Shown here: piece by piece, positions 19,871 to 28,644 of the stretch
Numbering within the stretch: the stretch's first letter is position 1
Layout: each line of letters starts with the position of its first letter
NCBI GenBank assembly: GCA_001897535.1
Contig: MKTC01000016.1
Coordinates: 62,958-126,957 of the forward strand
Source: Bacteroidetes bacterium 37-13
Lineage (GTDB): Bacteria > Bacteroidota > Bacteroidia > Chitinophagales > LD1
Reading direction: 5' to 3'
DNA: 64,000 nucleotides
Notes under the pieces: model-generated
What the model was told of the DNA's origin: nothing
Databases searched by the model: none
What the model saw: the letters and a program-made list of their open reading frames with translations, nothing else
Made by a program: the position numbers and the translations under genes

Positions 19871-20785
19871 TTACAGTTCATTTTTTAGAGCTGCTTTAGT
19901 TCTTAATTGTTCCAGTTTTTCATCGTAAACAGAAATTCCATCTTTTAGGAAAATTTTTTCTGCTAAATCACATTCACGTGCAGCTTTAGCAAATTCTCCT
20001 TTTTGTATGTACGCTTCTGCCAAATCTAATTTTGCCAATGCAGCATAGCGCCAGCTTACTAATTTTTCAAGCTGCATTGCTGACGATTCCATCATCTTAA
20101 TTCCTAATTCATAATTTCCATTTTCTACTTCGCATTTGCCCATATTAAACCTTGATAGTTCTATTATGCCAATATCATTCATAGCTACAGCTTCTACTTC
20201 TGCTCTTTTATATAACTGCATACGTTCTGCATAGGCGCTTTTCTCTAAATATTCCGCCATACAGTTTAAACACAAAAATATGCCCCTTCTATTATTTATT
20301 TGTTCGTATAGTTTTAAGGCAGTTTCTGCATAGCAAATTTGATCTTGTGCAGATTCGTTGTTCCGAGACTGCTGTGTGCGATTATACCATAGCGAAGCCA
20401 AAAATAAGATTGCGTCTTTATCACCTGTTTCCGCAATTGGTGTTATAAATTTTACGCCTGCATGAAAATGCTTTTCGGCAGATGCAAAATCTTTCTCCAT
20501 GTCATACGAAACCGCTAATTGCATGTGGATAGAAGCAATGTATTTTGTTCCGCCTGCATTTGAAAGTATTTCGAGAAATAAATAGCTCATACTTTTATGC
20601 AATTCAAAATATGATATTCGCTTTACTGCATACAAAATTTTATTTGCAATGGAGCCTGCTTCATCAATAGTTCCGTTCTTAATTTTTTCTTTAAATTGCG
20701 ACATGGGTTCTTCAACTAAAATATGATAGTTGAACCCTAAAAGCGCTTTGCTTTCTTGAAGTAAAACATCTAATTCTTTAAACAT
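19871..20785 (-). CDS. TPR-like helical repeat protein, paralogue A
   Basis: A 304-residue cytoplasmic helical protein, collinear with its neighbour downstream. Shared landmarks in the same order are L-L/N-G-F-N-Y/F-x-I-L, F-E-L-H-K-S-M, H-M-Q-L-A-V-S-Y-D-M-E-K-D-F, A-E-T-G-D-K-D-A-I, and L-W-Y-N-R-T. The last TPR-like pair is A-L-A-K-L-D-L-A-E-A-Y-I-Q-K-G-E-F-A-K-A-A. It follows the GH16-like gene by 11 bases and precedes paralogue B by 47 bases, which suggests tandem duplication inside an operon followed by strong divergence. Function unknown. Confidence 0.75.
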   Translation of the reverse strand: MFKELDVLLQESKALLGFNYHILVEEPMSQFKEKIKNGTIDEAGSIANKILYAVKRISYFELHKSMSYLFLEILSNAGGTKYIASIHMQLAVSYDMEKDFASAEKHFHAGVKFITPIAETGDKDAILFLASLWYNRTQQSRNNESAQDQICYAETALKLYEQINNRRGIFLCLNCMAEYLEKSAYAERMQLYKRAEVEAVAMNDIGIIELSRFNMGKCEVENGNYELGIKMMESSAMQLEKLVSWRYAALAKLDLAEAYIQKGEFAKAARECDLAEKIFLKDGISVYDEKLEQLRTKAALKNEL

Positions 20786-20796
20786 TAAATATTGGC

Positions 20797-22542
20797 TTAT
20801 TCAATTTTTATATAATCAATAATCGTTTCTTTATCTGTTTCGGTAAATGGGATAAAGGATTGAGTAAAGTAAGTGCCATCTTGATAAATTGGGCTTCCAA
20901 TCCAAAGAAACATGTGTTTGTCAGGTATTGAAGAATATTCCGGAGTAAAGCAAGCTGTTTCTTTTCCATCAATTAACATGCGAATTTTTTCGGGCTGCCA
21001 AATCACTTCAAAAGTATGGAACCGACTGAACCATTCCGGAGATAAATCTTCGCCCAAAATATTGGCAGATTTTTCAGGAAAACGATTGATAGAATATTTA
21101 CCTGTGCCACGCTCTTCGCCTGGTTTTAGAACTACATTCGGGTTGCGCATATAATCAATAATGGCGTAATTAATATTACACTTATTGTCCCATGCTTGCC
21201 AATCATAAGTAGAACTCCACACTTCAAAATCAATTTCGTAAAGCTGCGAATTCCAAACAGGGTCGCGCAAATAATTGTAAGGATTTGTGGTATCAATCGG
21301 ATCAGCAGTACGTTGGTATAGCCAAATGTTATGTATAATTCCATTGGGAGTTCCGCCTTTGCCAATCATTGGAGCAAGCTTAGCGCGAATGGTAACATGC
21401 CCGTATTTAAAGGTTTGTCCCATTTTAATTTCACCCCAAGTTTTTTGTTTTTTTTCTTTGGTTGAACCCGGAATAAGTAAGCGAAAACCATTAGCTGAAA
21501 CACCCACATTTTCCTTACGTTGTCCATATTCTGCTTTCACCATTGGAGCTTTGGCTATTTTGCCTTCGTAGAAATCTTCCTTAGTCCAATCTTCAGTAAT
21601 AATATCTTTAAACCAACCTGTACAAGTATCGCAAAGTTTCTTCTCTGTATGGTCGAAGGGAACATATAAGTGTCCTAAAGCTGTATCGTTTGTACCATCA
21701 AATTTTTCCTCTAAAAAAGTAAACTTAAAATGCTTAGGATTTACATACGCAGTATTGCCTAACAAATTATTTTGCCTATTAGCTCGAATAGCTGCAAACG
21801 GATTCACAGTTTTCCAATCGGTTGTACTTTGCATAATCGGTTGCAGCGTATCTGTTTGCACTACAAGAGCAAATTCGTAGTTGCCCGGGCGAGCAGGCAC
21901 TTGCGAATGATCGTCTGCTTCATTTTTAGGATCTAAACCAATGCTGTAAGGAATAGAAACTGTTTGTTTTTCACCTGCATTTAAAGTTACAGCAACCGTT
22001 GCTGAAGCACCATAAAAATTATCTAAAATTTTATTGCCATAATTTGAATTATTCACGTTGTACCAATAAGAAGTATTTTGGTAAAACGTTCTTAAATAAA
22101 AAGTTTGCGACTTATTGAGCGTATTTGAAATTTCAACTTTAGCAAACAATTTCCCTTGGCTCAAACAAGGATTAGGAAAAGCAACTTCTGCAAATTTGTA
22201 AACCGTATCAGCAGTGTGATAAACACAGTTTGGGCTATAGATATGTGTGTAATTCAAAAATAAATTCACAGGATGTCCCAACGGCTGAAAATCAATATCA
22301 GCGCCACATGTAGCAATAATATGTGCTTTACTTTTATGATAATATTCTGGAAATGAACTCTCCATTTCATTTTTTACATAAGTAAAGGGAGGTACTTTTC
22401 GCAATAGCAATTCTGAATCGTAATAAGCATTATTTTCCAGAAATTTTACACAGCGTTCCTTTTCACTTATCAAAACTAATAGCACTAAACCTAACACCAA
22501 TAGTGGATAGAAATAAGGAAAAATTCTATTAACCAATTTCAT
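20797..22542 (-). CDS. Membrane-anchored glycoside hydrolase family 16-like protein
   Basis: A 581-residue protein. Residues about 9-26 form a single N-terminal membrane anchor (F-Y-P-L-L-V-L-G-L-V-L-L-V-L), then an unassigned beta-rich region. The last 250 residues look like the GH16 jelly roll: F-K-Y-G-H-V-T-I-R-A-K-L-A-P, the catalytic-type signature E-I-D-F-E at 436-440, F-H-T-F-E-V-I-W-Q-P-E-K-I-R-M-L-I-D-G-K-E, and the closing I-I-D-Y-I-K-I. The E-x-D-x-E catalytic set appears intact, so beta-glucan or galactan cleavage or transglycosylation is possible. Its start overlaps the DUF4296-like stop by ATGA (22539-22542). Substrate and enzymatic activity are inferred. Confidence 0.75.
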   Translation of the reverse strand: MKLVNRIFPYFYPLLVLGLVLLVLISEKERCVKFLENNAYYDSELLLRKVPPFTYVKNEMESSFPEYYHKSKAHIIATCGADIDFQPLGHPVNLFLNYTHIYSPNCVYHTADTVYKFAEVAFPNPCLSQGKLFAKVEISNTLNKSQTFYLRTFYQNTSYWYNVNNSNYGNKILDNFYGASATVAVTLNAGEKQTVSIPYSIGLDPKNEADDHSQVPARPGNYEFALVVQTDTLQPIMQSTTDWKTVNPFAAIRANRQNNLLGNTAYVNPKHFKFTFLEEKFDGTNDTALGHLYVPFDHTEKKLCDTCTGWFKDIITEDWTKEDFYEGKIAKAPMVKAEYGQRKENVGVSANGFRLLIPGSTKEKKQKTWGEIKMGQTFKYGHVTIRAKLAPMIGKGGTPNGIIHNIWLYQRTADPIDTTNPYNYLRDPVWNSQLYEIDFEVWSSTYDWQAWDNKCNINYAIIDYMRNPNVVLKPGEERGTGKYSINRFPEKSANILGEDLSPEWFSRFHTFEVIWQPEKIRMLIDGKETACFTPEYSSIPDKHMFLWIGSPIYQDGTYFTQSFIPFTETDKETIIDYIKIE

Positions 22543-22889
22543 TTTGTTTCAGATTTAATTTGCGCTTGCTCTTTACTAATTTCGGTAATAATATTTTCAT
22601 AAATTTTATCCAAAGTATCTGCATGTTGCAAATAGAAATTAAAGCTTGTATAGAATTGGCTTTCAGAAATTTTATACTTTGCAAATACTTCTTTATACAA
22701 AGTAATAGTGCGACTTTCAGCTGAGTTATCGCTTTCTCCTTCCCTATTTGCAATGCCATCAGCCAAATGAATATCCAGTAAAATTTCCTGCATTTTTTGC
22801 GGTGGAATAATGGCAGTATCATCACTTGTGCCTTTGCCGGAGCAAGCGTTTAAGGTAGCTATCAATAAAAGAAAAACAATTCTATACAT
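22539..22889 (-). CDS. DUF4296-like small lipoprotein
   Basis: From the ATG at 22887-22889 this is a 116-residue protein starting M-Y-R-I-V-F-L-L-L-I-A-T-L-N-A-C-S-G, a good lipoprotein signal with lipobox L-N-A-C. An in-frame start 24 bases further upstream would add eight residues and spoil the signal, so I prefer the inner one. The body is helical: P-P-Q-K-M-Q-E-I-L-L-D-I-H-L-A-D-G, a central Y-K-I-S-E-S-Q-F-Y-T-S-F-N-F-Y, then a coiled C-terminus. This pattern matches DUF4296, a Bacteroidota-specific family without a known function. It overlaps the GH16-like gene by ATGA and is the first gene of the operon. Confidence 0.8.
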   Translation of the reverse strand: MYRIVFLLLIATLNACSGKGTSDDTAIIPPQKMQEILLDIHLADGIANREGESDNSAESRTITLYKEVFAKYKISESQFYTSFNFYLQHADTLDKIYENIITEISKEQAQIKSETK

Positions 22890-22991
22890 GGTTTTAGAAT
22901 AAGGCATGAACATAATTTCATTTCCCGAAATATTAAAGGAAATTTCCTTTGTAAAAGTGATTTTCGTTACGCAGCATTTAGTTTAGCTTTT

Positions 22992-22999
22992 TATCTTTG
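22992..22999 (+). promoter_or_regulatory. -7 element upstream of the cytochrome c peroxidase gene
   Basis: TATCTTTG is an exact match to the Bacteroidota consensus TAnnTTTG and lies 18 bases before the ATG at 23017, giving a very short leader. A matching -33 TTTG is not obvious at 19-20 bases upstream (TTCG at 22963-22966 is too far). Confidence 0.5.
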
Positions 23000-23016
23000 C
23001 CCCAAAATTATTCCTT

Positions 23017-24081
23017 ATGAAAAAACTACTTTACACAATTCCGGTTTTACTATTTGCGATTTTACAAAGCTGCACCAATACTTCTGCGCCAAAGCCTGAT
23101 GCAGAAGCGACTCCTGCAACTGATACTTTATTAAAACAAGCACAGAGTATTTTTCAAGCATTGCCTGTAAAAGCAGAGAATCCAAATAATTTATTAACTG
23201 AAGAAAAAATATTGTTAGGCAAAGCGCTGTATCACGATTCTCGTTTATCAAAAACCGGAAAGAACAGCTGTAGCAGTTGCCACAACTTAAACACTTATGG
23301 TGTGGATAGATTAAGCACTTCGCCCGGAGATGCAGGGAAAAATGGAGAAAGAAATTCTCCAACCGTGCTCAATGCTGCATTGCATGCTTTTCAATTTTGG
23401 GACGGAAGAGCAAAAGATGTGGAAGAGCAAGCCGGAGGACCAATTTTAAATCCGGTTGAAATGAATGTATCGTCAAAAGATTTCTTAGTAAATCGCTTAA
23501 AAGGAATTAAGGAATACAATGAGCTTTTTGCAAAGGCTTTCCCTAACGAAAAAACACCTTTAACCTATGATAATATTCAGAATGCAATTGGTGCTTTTGA
23601 ACGCACGCTGCTCACGCCCTCTCCATTTGATGAATACCTAAATGGAAAAGCCGATGCACTTACCGCAAAACAAAAAGAAGGCTTAAATCTTTTTATGGCA
23701 ACCGGATGCCAAACTTGCCATTTTGGTGTGGCAGTTGGTGGCAATATGTTTCAAAAATTTGGAGTGTTTGACCATTATTGGAACTATACAAAATCTGCAA
23801 AACACGATGAGGGCAAATTTGAAGTAAGTAAAGATTCTTCAGACCAATTTATGTTTAAAACAAGTAGTTTACGAAATATTGCAGAAACCTATCCTTATTT
23901 CCACGATGGTAGTGTTGCAGAACTAAAAGATGCCGTAAAAATTATGGCAAAAGTTCAGTTGAATAAAGACTTAAATGATTCGCAAATTGATGCTATCACT
24001 GAGTTTTTAAAATCACTTACGGGAACTGTTCCTGCAGGTGCTACCGATGTGCCGGCTTGGGTTGAGCAGGTTAAGAACTAA
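23017..24081 (+). CDS. Di-haem cytochrome c peroxidase (CcpA/MauG family)
   Basis: A 354-residue exported protein. The N-terminus has a lipoprotein-type signal ending I-L-Q-S-C, so it may be lipid-anchored in the periplasm. Two haem-binding motifs are present: C-S-S-C-H at 85-89 and C-Q-T-C-H at 231-235. Family segments include L-L-G-K-A-L-Y-H-D-x-R-L-S, N-S-P-T-V-L-N-A-A, F-W-D-G-R-A-K-D-V-E-E-Q-A, G-P-I-L-N-P-V-E-M, and K-T-S-S-L-R-N-I-A-E-T-Y-P-Y-F-H-D-G. These fit periplasmic peroxidases that reduce H2O2 with electrons from small c cytochromes. It stands alone. Confidence 0.94.
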   Translation: MKKLLYTIPVLLFAILQSCTNTSAPKPDAEATPATDTLLKQAQSIFQALPVKAENPNNLLTEEKILLGKALYHDSRLSKTGKNSCSSCHNLNTYGVDRLSTSPGDAGKNGERNSPTVLNAALHAFQFWDGRAKDVEEQAGGPILNPVEMNVSSKDFLVNRLKGIKEYNELFAKAFPNEKTPLTYDNIQNAIGAFERTLLTPSPFDEYLNGKADALTAKQKEGLNLFMATGCQTCHFGVAVGGNMFQKFGVFDHYWNYTKSAKHDEGKFEVSKDSSDQFMFKTSSLRNIAETYPYFHDGSVAELKDAVKIMAKVQLNKDLNDSQIDAITEFLKSLTGTVPAGATDVPAWVEQVKN

Positions 24082-24116
24082 TTTATTTAGGGTCTTGCAC
24101 ACAAACGAGTTCTAAT

Positions 24117-25505
24117 TTAATTTAGTATTTGTGTTGGTGCATTTTTAAACTTAAAATATACAGAGTTTAGGTCTTTATATTTCACAACTCCATACTCTGT
24201 AATAACCGCATCTTGAATATTCATCAACTGCTTCTTTGATTGAATATCAGGCTCAATTGAAATACAAATTGTTTTCCCGTACTTAACTGTTGAATACAGA
24301 ATACTTTCCGCAGCACTTGAAAATGAAAAATGTATAATGTCCATTGGTGCTTTATCTGCCGGCAGTAAGAATTTTTCACCTCCTTGCTTTTCAGCAGCTG
24401 CTAACGCTTTATTCCACCAAATCTTTCTATCGGTAAAATGATGATGCCCGTTAAAAATAACAAAGCTCCGCAACGTTATTATTGCTAAAAGCAAAACAGT
24501 GGCAAGTGTCTTGCTTCTTAGAAAAGGCAAGACTTCATAAGCAAATGGTAAGGCAACACCAATACTCATGGCTACCCATAAATTTTCAACATAAAATTTT
24601 TCTGAATATGGGAACGAAATACAAACTATAACATAATAACCAATAACATAAACACTACAGATAAATAACTTCGTCCATTGCTTTTTTACTGCTAAAACAA
24701 TAGCTGTAACAATACCTAAAACAGAAAACACCCAATAATCTTTTACAAACCAAGGTAGTGACTTTATTACTATTGGCAACGAAAAAAAGTTAGATAAAAG
24801 TGCTACGCCATTGATTCCGCTTTCTATCTTATTTGCTTCATATGCAACTGTTTTTACTGCAAAGAACCTTACCCATAAAATAACTAAAAGCACAATTCCC
24901 CATAGTATAAATTGCAAAAACAGCCTTTTATTCTGAACAAAAAAGTACAAAAACACAAAGCCAAAAGGAAGCAACACTAACGGATGCGCCCAAAAGGCAG
25001 TAATGGCAACAAATACAGCAACTAATGCCAGCAATATTTTTTTAGTAATAGATTCTGCTCGATAGTTAATTAGTGCTACAAATAAAAAAATAAGCCCCAC
25101 ACCTTGCGGAAATTCTGATTCGCACCAATAAAACGCATCGGAGGCAAGCAAGAAATTAAACAAAAACAAGGCTAACGCAAGTTCTCGCTGCTTAAATACA
25201 AATAGCAGTAACAAAAACAATATTAAATGGAATAGCGGAAACGAAATTGAATGTAATTGTAATACCCAGTACAGTGGCAAATGCATTTTAACTGCTAATA
25301 ATGCGGGAGCTTGATTTATAAATGCTACAAAGCGATTTCCAGGGTGGTAAAAATCTGCATTGCGCACCATTTCAAACATATAAAATGAAAAATCGAGAAA
25401 CAATACTCTTTCCCACAAAAATACAATAGAGAATATAAGCAGAATACTAAACCCAATTAGTCCTGCAATGAAAGTTGGACAGTCTTTTTCCTTTAAAAGA
25501 ATCAT
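24117..25505 (-). CDS. Polytopic membrane protein of unknown family (GT-C-like architecture)
   Basis: A 462-residue integral membrane protein with roughly ten to twelve hydrophobic helices, starting at about residue 12 (F-I-A-G-L-I-G-F-S-I-L-L-I-F). A soluble tail of about 100 residues follows the last helix. The first loop contains F-Y-M-F-E-M-V-R-N-A-D-F-Y-H-P-G-N-R, and a conserved-looking C-E-S-E-F-P-Q-G-V-G occurs between later helices. The layout resembles GT-C glycosyltransferases or DUF6056-type proteins, but I cannot assign a family. It is divergent from a second polytopic protein, with only 50 bases between the two start codons. Confidence 0.65.
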   Translation of the reverse strand: MILLKEKDCPTFIAGLIGFSILLIFSIVFLWERVLFLDFSFYMFEMVRNADFYHPGNRFVAFINQAPALLAVKMHLPLYWVLQLHSISFPLFHLILFLLLLFVFKQRELALALFLFNFLLASDAFYWCESEFPQGVGLIFLFVALINYRAESITKKILLALVAVFVAITAFWAHPLVLLPFGFVFLYFFVQNKRLFLQFILWGIVLLVILWVRFFAVKTVAYEANKIESGINGVALLSNFFSLPIVIKSLPWFVKDYWVFSVLGIVTAIVLAVKKQWTKLFICSVYVIGYYVIVCISFPYSEKFYVENLWVAMSIGVALPFAYEVLPFLRSKTLATVLLLAIITLRSFVIFNGHHHFTDRKIWWNKALAAAEKQGGEKFLLPADKAPMDIIHFSFSSAAESILYSTVKYGKTICISIEPDIQSKKQLMNIQDAVITEYGVVKYKDLNSVYFKFKNAPTQILN

Positions 25506-25555
25506 ATTTGCAAGAATAGTAATTATACCTTAATCGCCTCTGTAAACAAAGAGTA

Positions 25556-27055
25556 TTGAAAAAAACAATCACTTACGCACTTTTAAGCACTGCACTGCAA
25601 CTTATTATACTGCTTGCCTTTTACAATTTGAACGAGGAATTTAATAAAGCACCACATTCTGTGCACACTTGGCGGCAATGCGATGGGGCCAGTTTTGGTT
25701 TACACTATTACACTTATGGCAATTCTCTTTTTTACCCACAATTTTACAATATAGAATTTAGTAATGGAGAAGCCGTTTCTGAGTTTCCTATTATTTATTG
25801 GTTAGCTGCTAAACTGTCCGGCACAAGCCATTTCCAAGCAGAATGGATAAGGTATTTGAGTTTCCTGTTTGTAGCTATTTATTTACTAATTGCAAATGCT
25901 GCGATTTTTGATATAATAAAATCTTACGCACTCAGTTTCTACACTGCCTTTTTACCATTTCTATCAGTTGTTTTTTGTTTTTATTCCAACAACTTTTTGC
26001 CAGATGTGCCTGCGACTTGTGCTATACTAACGGCTTTGAGCATGTACTATTTCTATGTAAAAAACAGCAATGGCTTATGGCTTATGTTGAGTTTGTTCTT
26101 TTTTACGCTTGCAGGCTTACTTAAAATAACAGTTTTAGTGCCTTACTTTATTTTACTATTAGCAGCTTTTATTGAACTATTTTTAGGAAAGAAAATATTC
26201 CATTCCGCACTAATAAAATCATACAAACACGCAGTAATGCTATTACTTCCATTGCTTCTTGCTGCTGCGTGGATAGTGTTTTTAAAAACCTATAATACAC
26301 ATTACGGCAGCCATTACTTTCTTACCAAAACCTTCCCTTATTGGGAATTAGATGATTATCACAAATCAGAATTTTGGGAGGCATTTACAGTTCGCTGGAG
26401 TGATGATTATTTCTCTAGAGTAACAGGGAAAATTGCCTTAATTGTAATTGTTTTTTCTATGGTTATTGCTTTTGTAAAAAAGAGAATAGTTGGTTGGCTG
26501 CTATTAGTATTTCTGCTCCTCCAAATCACAATTACGACACTTTTTGCGGGGCAATATTACATTCACGATTACTATGCTATTGCATTAGTTTCTCTACCAA
26601 TAATTGCATACATTACCTTATTCTATTTTTTAAGCAGAAAACTAATTTGGCGCATACTCCTACCACTTATTTTTATTCCGTATTTAATTTCAGATATTTT
26701 CTACACAAAGGAAAAATTGCAATTGCGTTTTGAAACAAAATGGGAAGATGAATGGTCTGAAAAATTAGCAAAATGCACACCGGAATTAGAGAAAATTGGG
26801 CTTCTAAAAAATGATAAAATTTTAGTATTAGGCGATCCTTCTTCGTGTATAAGTTTATATACTTTGCAACGTAAAGGCTGGACACAAATGAATTTCTATT
26901 TCTTTAAAGGAATAGATGATATTGATTTCATGAAGCGGCATGGGCTTGCGTGGGTAGTATTTTTTCCTGATACACGCAATAAATTTCCCGTTTGGGATAA
27001 CATGAAATTTAAAAAGACTATATTGATAAACGGCTTTGAATTTGCACAACTTTAG
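25556..27055 (+). CDS. Polytopic GT-C-type glycosyltransferase-like membrane protein
   Basis: A 499-residue integral membrane protein. The first helix (about residues 5-23) is followed by a periplasmic loop with V-H-T-W-R-Q-C-D-G-A, resembling the first-loop acidic motif of ArnT/PMT-type (GT39/GT-C) enzymes that use polyprenyl-phosphate sugars. F-P-I-I-Y-W-L-A-A, about nine more helices and a C-terminal soluble domain of about 110 residues follow. The start codon is TTG at 25556-25558; it gives M-K-K-T-I-T-Y-A-L-L, a normal membrane-protein N-terminus, and the next ATG lies after the fourth helix. The sugar and the acceptor are unknown. It ends eight bases from the convergent CBS gene. Confidence 0.65.
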   Translation: MKKTITYALLSTALQLIILLAFYNLNEEFNKAPHSVHTWRQCDGASFGLHYYTYGNSLFYPQFYNIEFSNGEAVSEFPIIYWLAAKLSGTSHFQAEWIRYLSFLFVAIYLLIANAAIFDIIKSYALSFYTAFLPFLSVVFCFYSNNFLPDVPATCAILTALSMYYFYVKNSNGLWLMLSLFFFTLAGLLKITVLVPYFILLLAAFIELFLGKKIFHSALIKSYKHAVMLLLPLLLAAAWIVFLKTYNTHYGSHYFLTKTFPYWELDDYHKSEFWEAFTVRWSDDYFSRVTGKIALIVIVFSMVIAFVKKRIVGWLLLVFLLLQITITTLFAGQYYIHDYYAIALVSLPIIAYITLFYFLSRKLIWRILLPLIFIPYLISDIFYTKEKLQLRFETKWEDEWSEKLAKCTPELEKIGLLKNDKILVLGDPSSCISLYTLQRKGWTQMNFYFFKGIDDIDFMKRHGLAWVVFFPDTRNKFPVWDNMKFKKTILINGFEFAQL

Positions 27056-27063
27056 CCCGGCTA

Positions 27064-27726
27064 CTACACATTCAAATAGCGCATAAGCGAGTCGTAGCGC
27101 TCTTTTAAATCTTCGGTATATTCTGTTTCTTCGTGTACAGCACGCACTTGTATATTGTGCCTTTCAAAAGCAGCAACTAAAGGCGCCAAATTTGCAGAGT
27201 TCAATTTAAGTGTAACTTCTGCCATAGCAGTATCGGTGCGAATATTTGTAAAGCAACTTAATATTTGCAATTCATTGCTTTCTACAATTCTTGAAATTTC
27301 GTGCAGCGAATAGTTCCTCAACTGTATTTCTAACTCTACAATGCTGCCTTCTTGCTGCAATGAACTGAATAAATTCAAACCTTTCAGCAAATCGTTTGCA
27401 GTAATTAAGCCTACATAATTTTCATCTTCATCTAATACAGCAATCACACCAATGTTAAGCTTCGTACAAATTCTTACTACTTCTAAAATATGTGTATGCT
27501 CCAATACAAATGGGTGAGCAAAAGAACTTTTATACTCAGAAAGAGGAGACTCAGGATTATCAGAATCCAGAATGTCATCAACAGAAATCAAATTCAAAAG
27601 TTTGCCATCATGCACCACAGGCAATTGCGGAACAGAAAACTCGTGTAACCACATTAGCGCTTTTTCTCCGGTATCGGATTTGCGAAGCGGAGGAACAGTT
27701 TGTGAAATTAAATTTTTTGCAAGCAT
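27064..27726 (-). CDS. CBS-pair protein with C-terminal ACT-like domain
   Basis: A 220-residue cytoplasmic protein. Two CBS motifs fill about residues 7-60 (V-P-P-L-R-K-S-D-T-G-E-K-A) and 73-128 (L-E-V-V-R-I-C-T-K-L-N-I-G-V-I-A-V-L-D-E-D, followed by Y-V-G-L-I-T-A-N-D-L-L). From about 133 to the end is an ACT-like fold (I-V-E-L-E-I-Q-L, L-H-E-I-S-R-I-V-E-S, A-E-V-T-L-K-L). The order is that of AcuB-type regulators. CBS pairs bind adenine nucleotides and ACT domains bind amino acids, so it is probably a sensor; the controlled target is unknown. Confidence 0.88.
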   Translation of the reverse strand: MLAKNLISQTVPPLRKSDTGEKALMWLHEFSVPQLPVVHDGKLLNLISVDDILDSDNPESPLSEYKSSFAHPFVLEHTHILEVVRICTKLNIGVIAVLDEDENYVGLITANDLLKGLNLFSSLQQEGSIVELEIQLRNYSLHEISRIVESNELQILSCFTNIRTDTAMAEVTLKLNSANLAPLVAAFERHNIQVRAVHEETEYTEDLKERYDSLMRYLNV

Positions 27727-27810
27727 GACGTGGGTTCTCCTTTTATCTTTTTACGAATAATGTCTTATTTAGTTACTAAGACAAATTTTCTCAATAAAAG
27801 ATTGCAAACC

Positions 27811-28572
27811 TTAGTGTGAATTTTTTGTAAGAAACTCTTTGGTAAGTTTATTAAACTCCTCCGGTTTCTCCATCATGGCAGCGTGGCCGCAATTTGGAAT
27901 AATGTGTATGCTTGAATTTGGCAATAATTTATGAAACTCTTCTGCAACAAAAGGAGGTGTGATAGAATCGTCTTTTCCCCAAATCAAATTTACAGGGATT
28001 GTAATTGAAGGCACATCTTCACGCAAATTATGTCTTACCGCACTTTTGGCAATAAGCACAACGCGTAGCGCTTTGTTTCTATCATTCACAATATCAAAAA
28101 CTTCATCAACCAATTCTTTAGTGGCAACCTTTGGATTATAGAAAGTTTCCTCTGTTTTTTTCTTCACGTATTCATAATCGCTCTTGCGCGGATATGAATC
28201 GCCTAAAGAATTTTCAAACAAACCTGAACTGCCTGTGAGTGTTACTGTTTTTACATTCTTCGCATGTTGAAGTGTATATAAAATTGCAATGTGCCCACCC
28301 AGTGAATTGCCAATCAAATTAAGATTATCGAGGTTTTTATATTCCACAAAATCCTTAACGTGATCTACCATGCCTTGCACAGTTGAATTCTCTAATTCCA
28401 ATTCATACAACGGTAAAATTGGGATTACTACTTTATAGTTGGCCGAGAAATAATTTATTACATCGGCAAAGTTGCTGAGCGCACCAAAAAGTCCATGAAG
28501 CAAAAGAATTACTTCTCCAGAACCTTCTTCGCAATAGCGAAACTTTCCTTCGGTTTTAATATTGAATTTCAT
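27811..28572 (-). CDS. Alpha/beta hydrolase
   Basis: A 253-residue cytoplasmic alpha/beta-hydrolase with the full triad visible: the nucleophile Ser90 in G-N-S-L-G-G, Asp in W-G-K-D-D-S-I-T-P-P, and His in N-C-G-H-A-A-M-M-E-K-P. The oxyanion motif L-H-G-L-F-G is at residues 25-30. No signal peptide. The sequence pattern is that of general esterases, haloperoxidase-like enzymes or C-C bond hydrolases; the substrate cannot be named. It stands alone between the CBS-ACT gene and the S8 protease. Confidence 0.9.
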   Translation of the reverse strand: MKFNIKTEGKFRYCEEGSGEVILLLHGLFGALSNFADVINYFSANYKVVIPILPLYELELENSTVQGMVDHVKDFVEYKNLDNLNLIGNSLGGHIAILYTLQHAKNVKTVTLTGSSGLFENSLGDSYPRKSDYEYVKKKTEETFYNPKVATKELVDEVFDIVNDRNKALRVVLIAKSAVRHNLREDVPSITIPVNLIWGKDDSITPPFVAEEFHKLLPNSSIHIIPNCGHAAMMEKPEEFNKLTKEFLTKNSH

Positions 28573-28644
28573 TTGTTAAAATGGTAATGCAAAAATATCT
28601 TTTTTGGTTACAATGCAAATTAACTCTTTGCACTGTGTGTGTGG

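Noticed and set aside
22529-22825. Alternative minus-strand frame over the DUF4296-like gene
   Set aside because: The other frame has a lipobox and family pattern and couples to the GH16-like gene by ATGA; this one has no signal or conserved motif.
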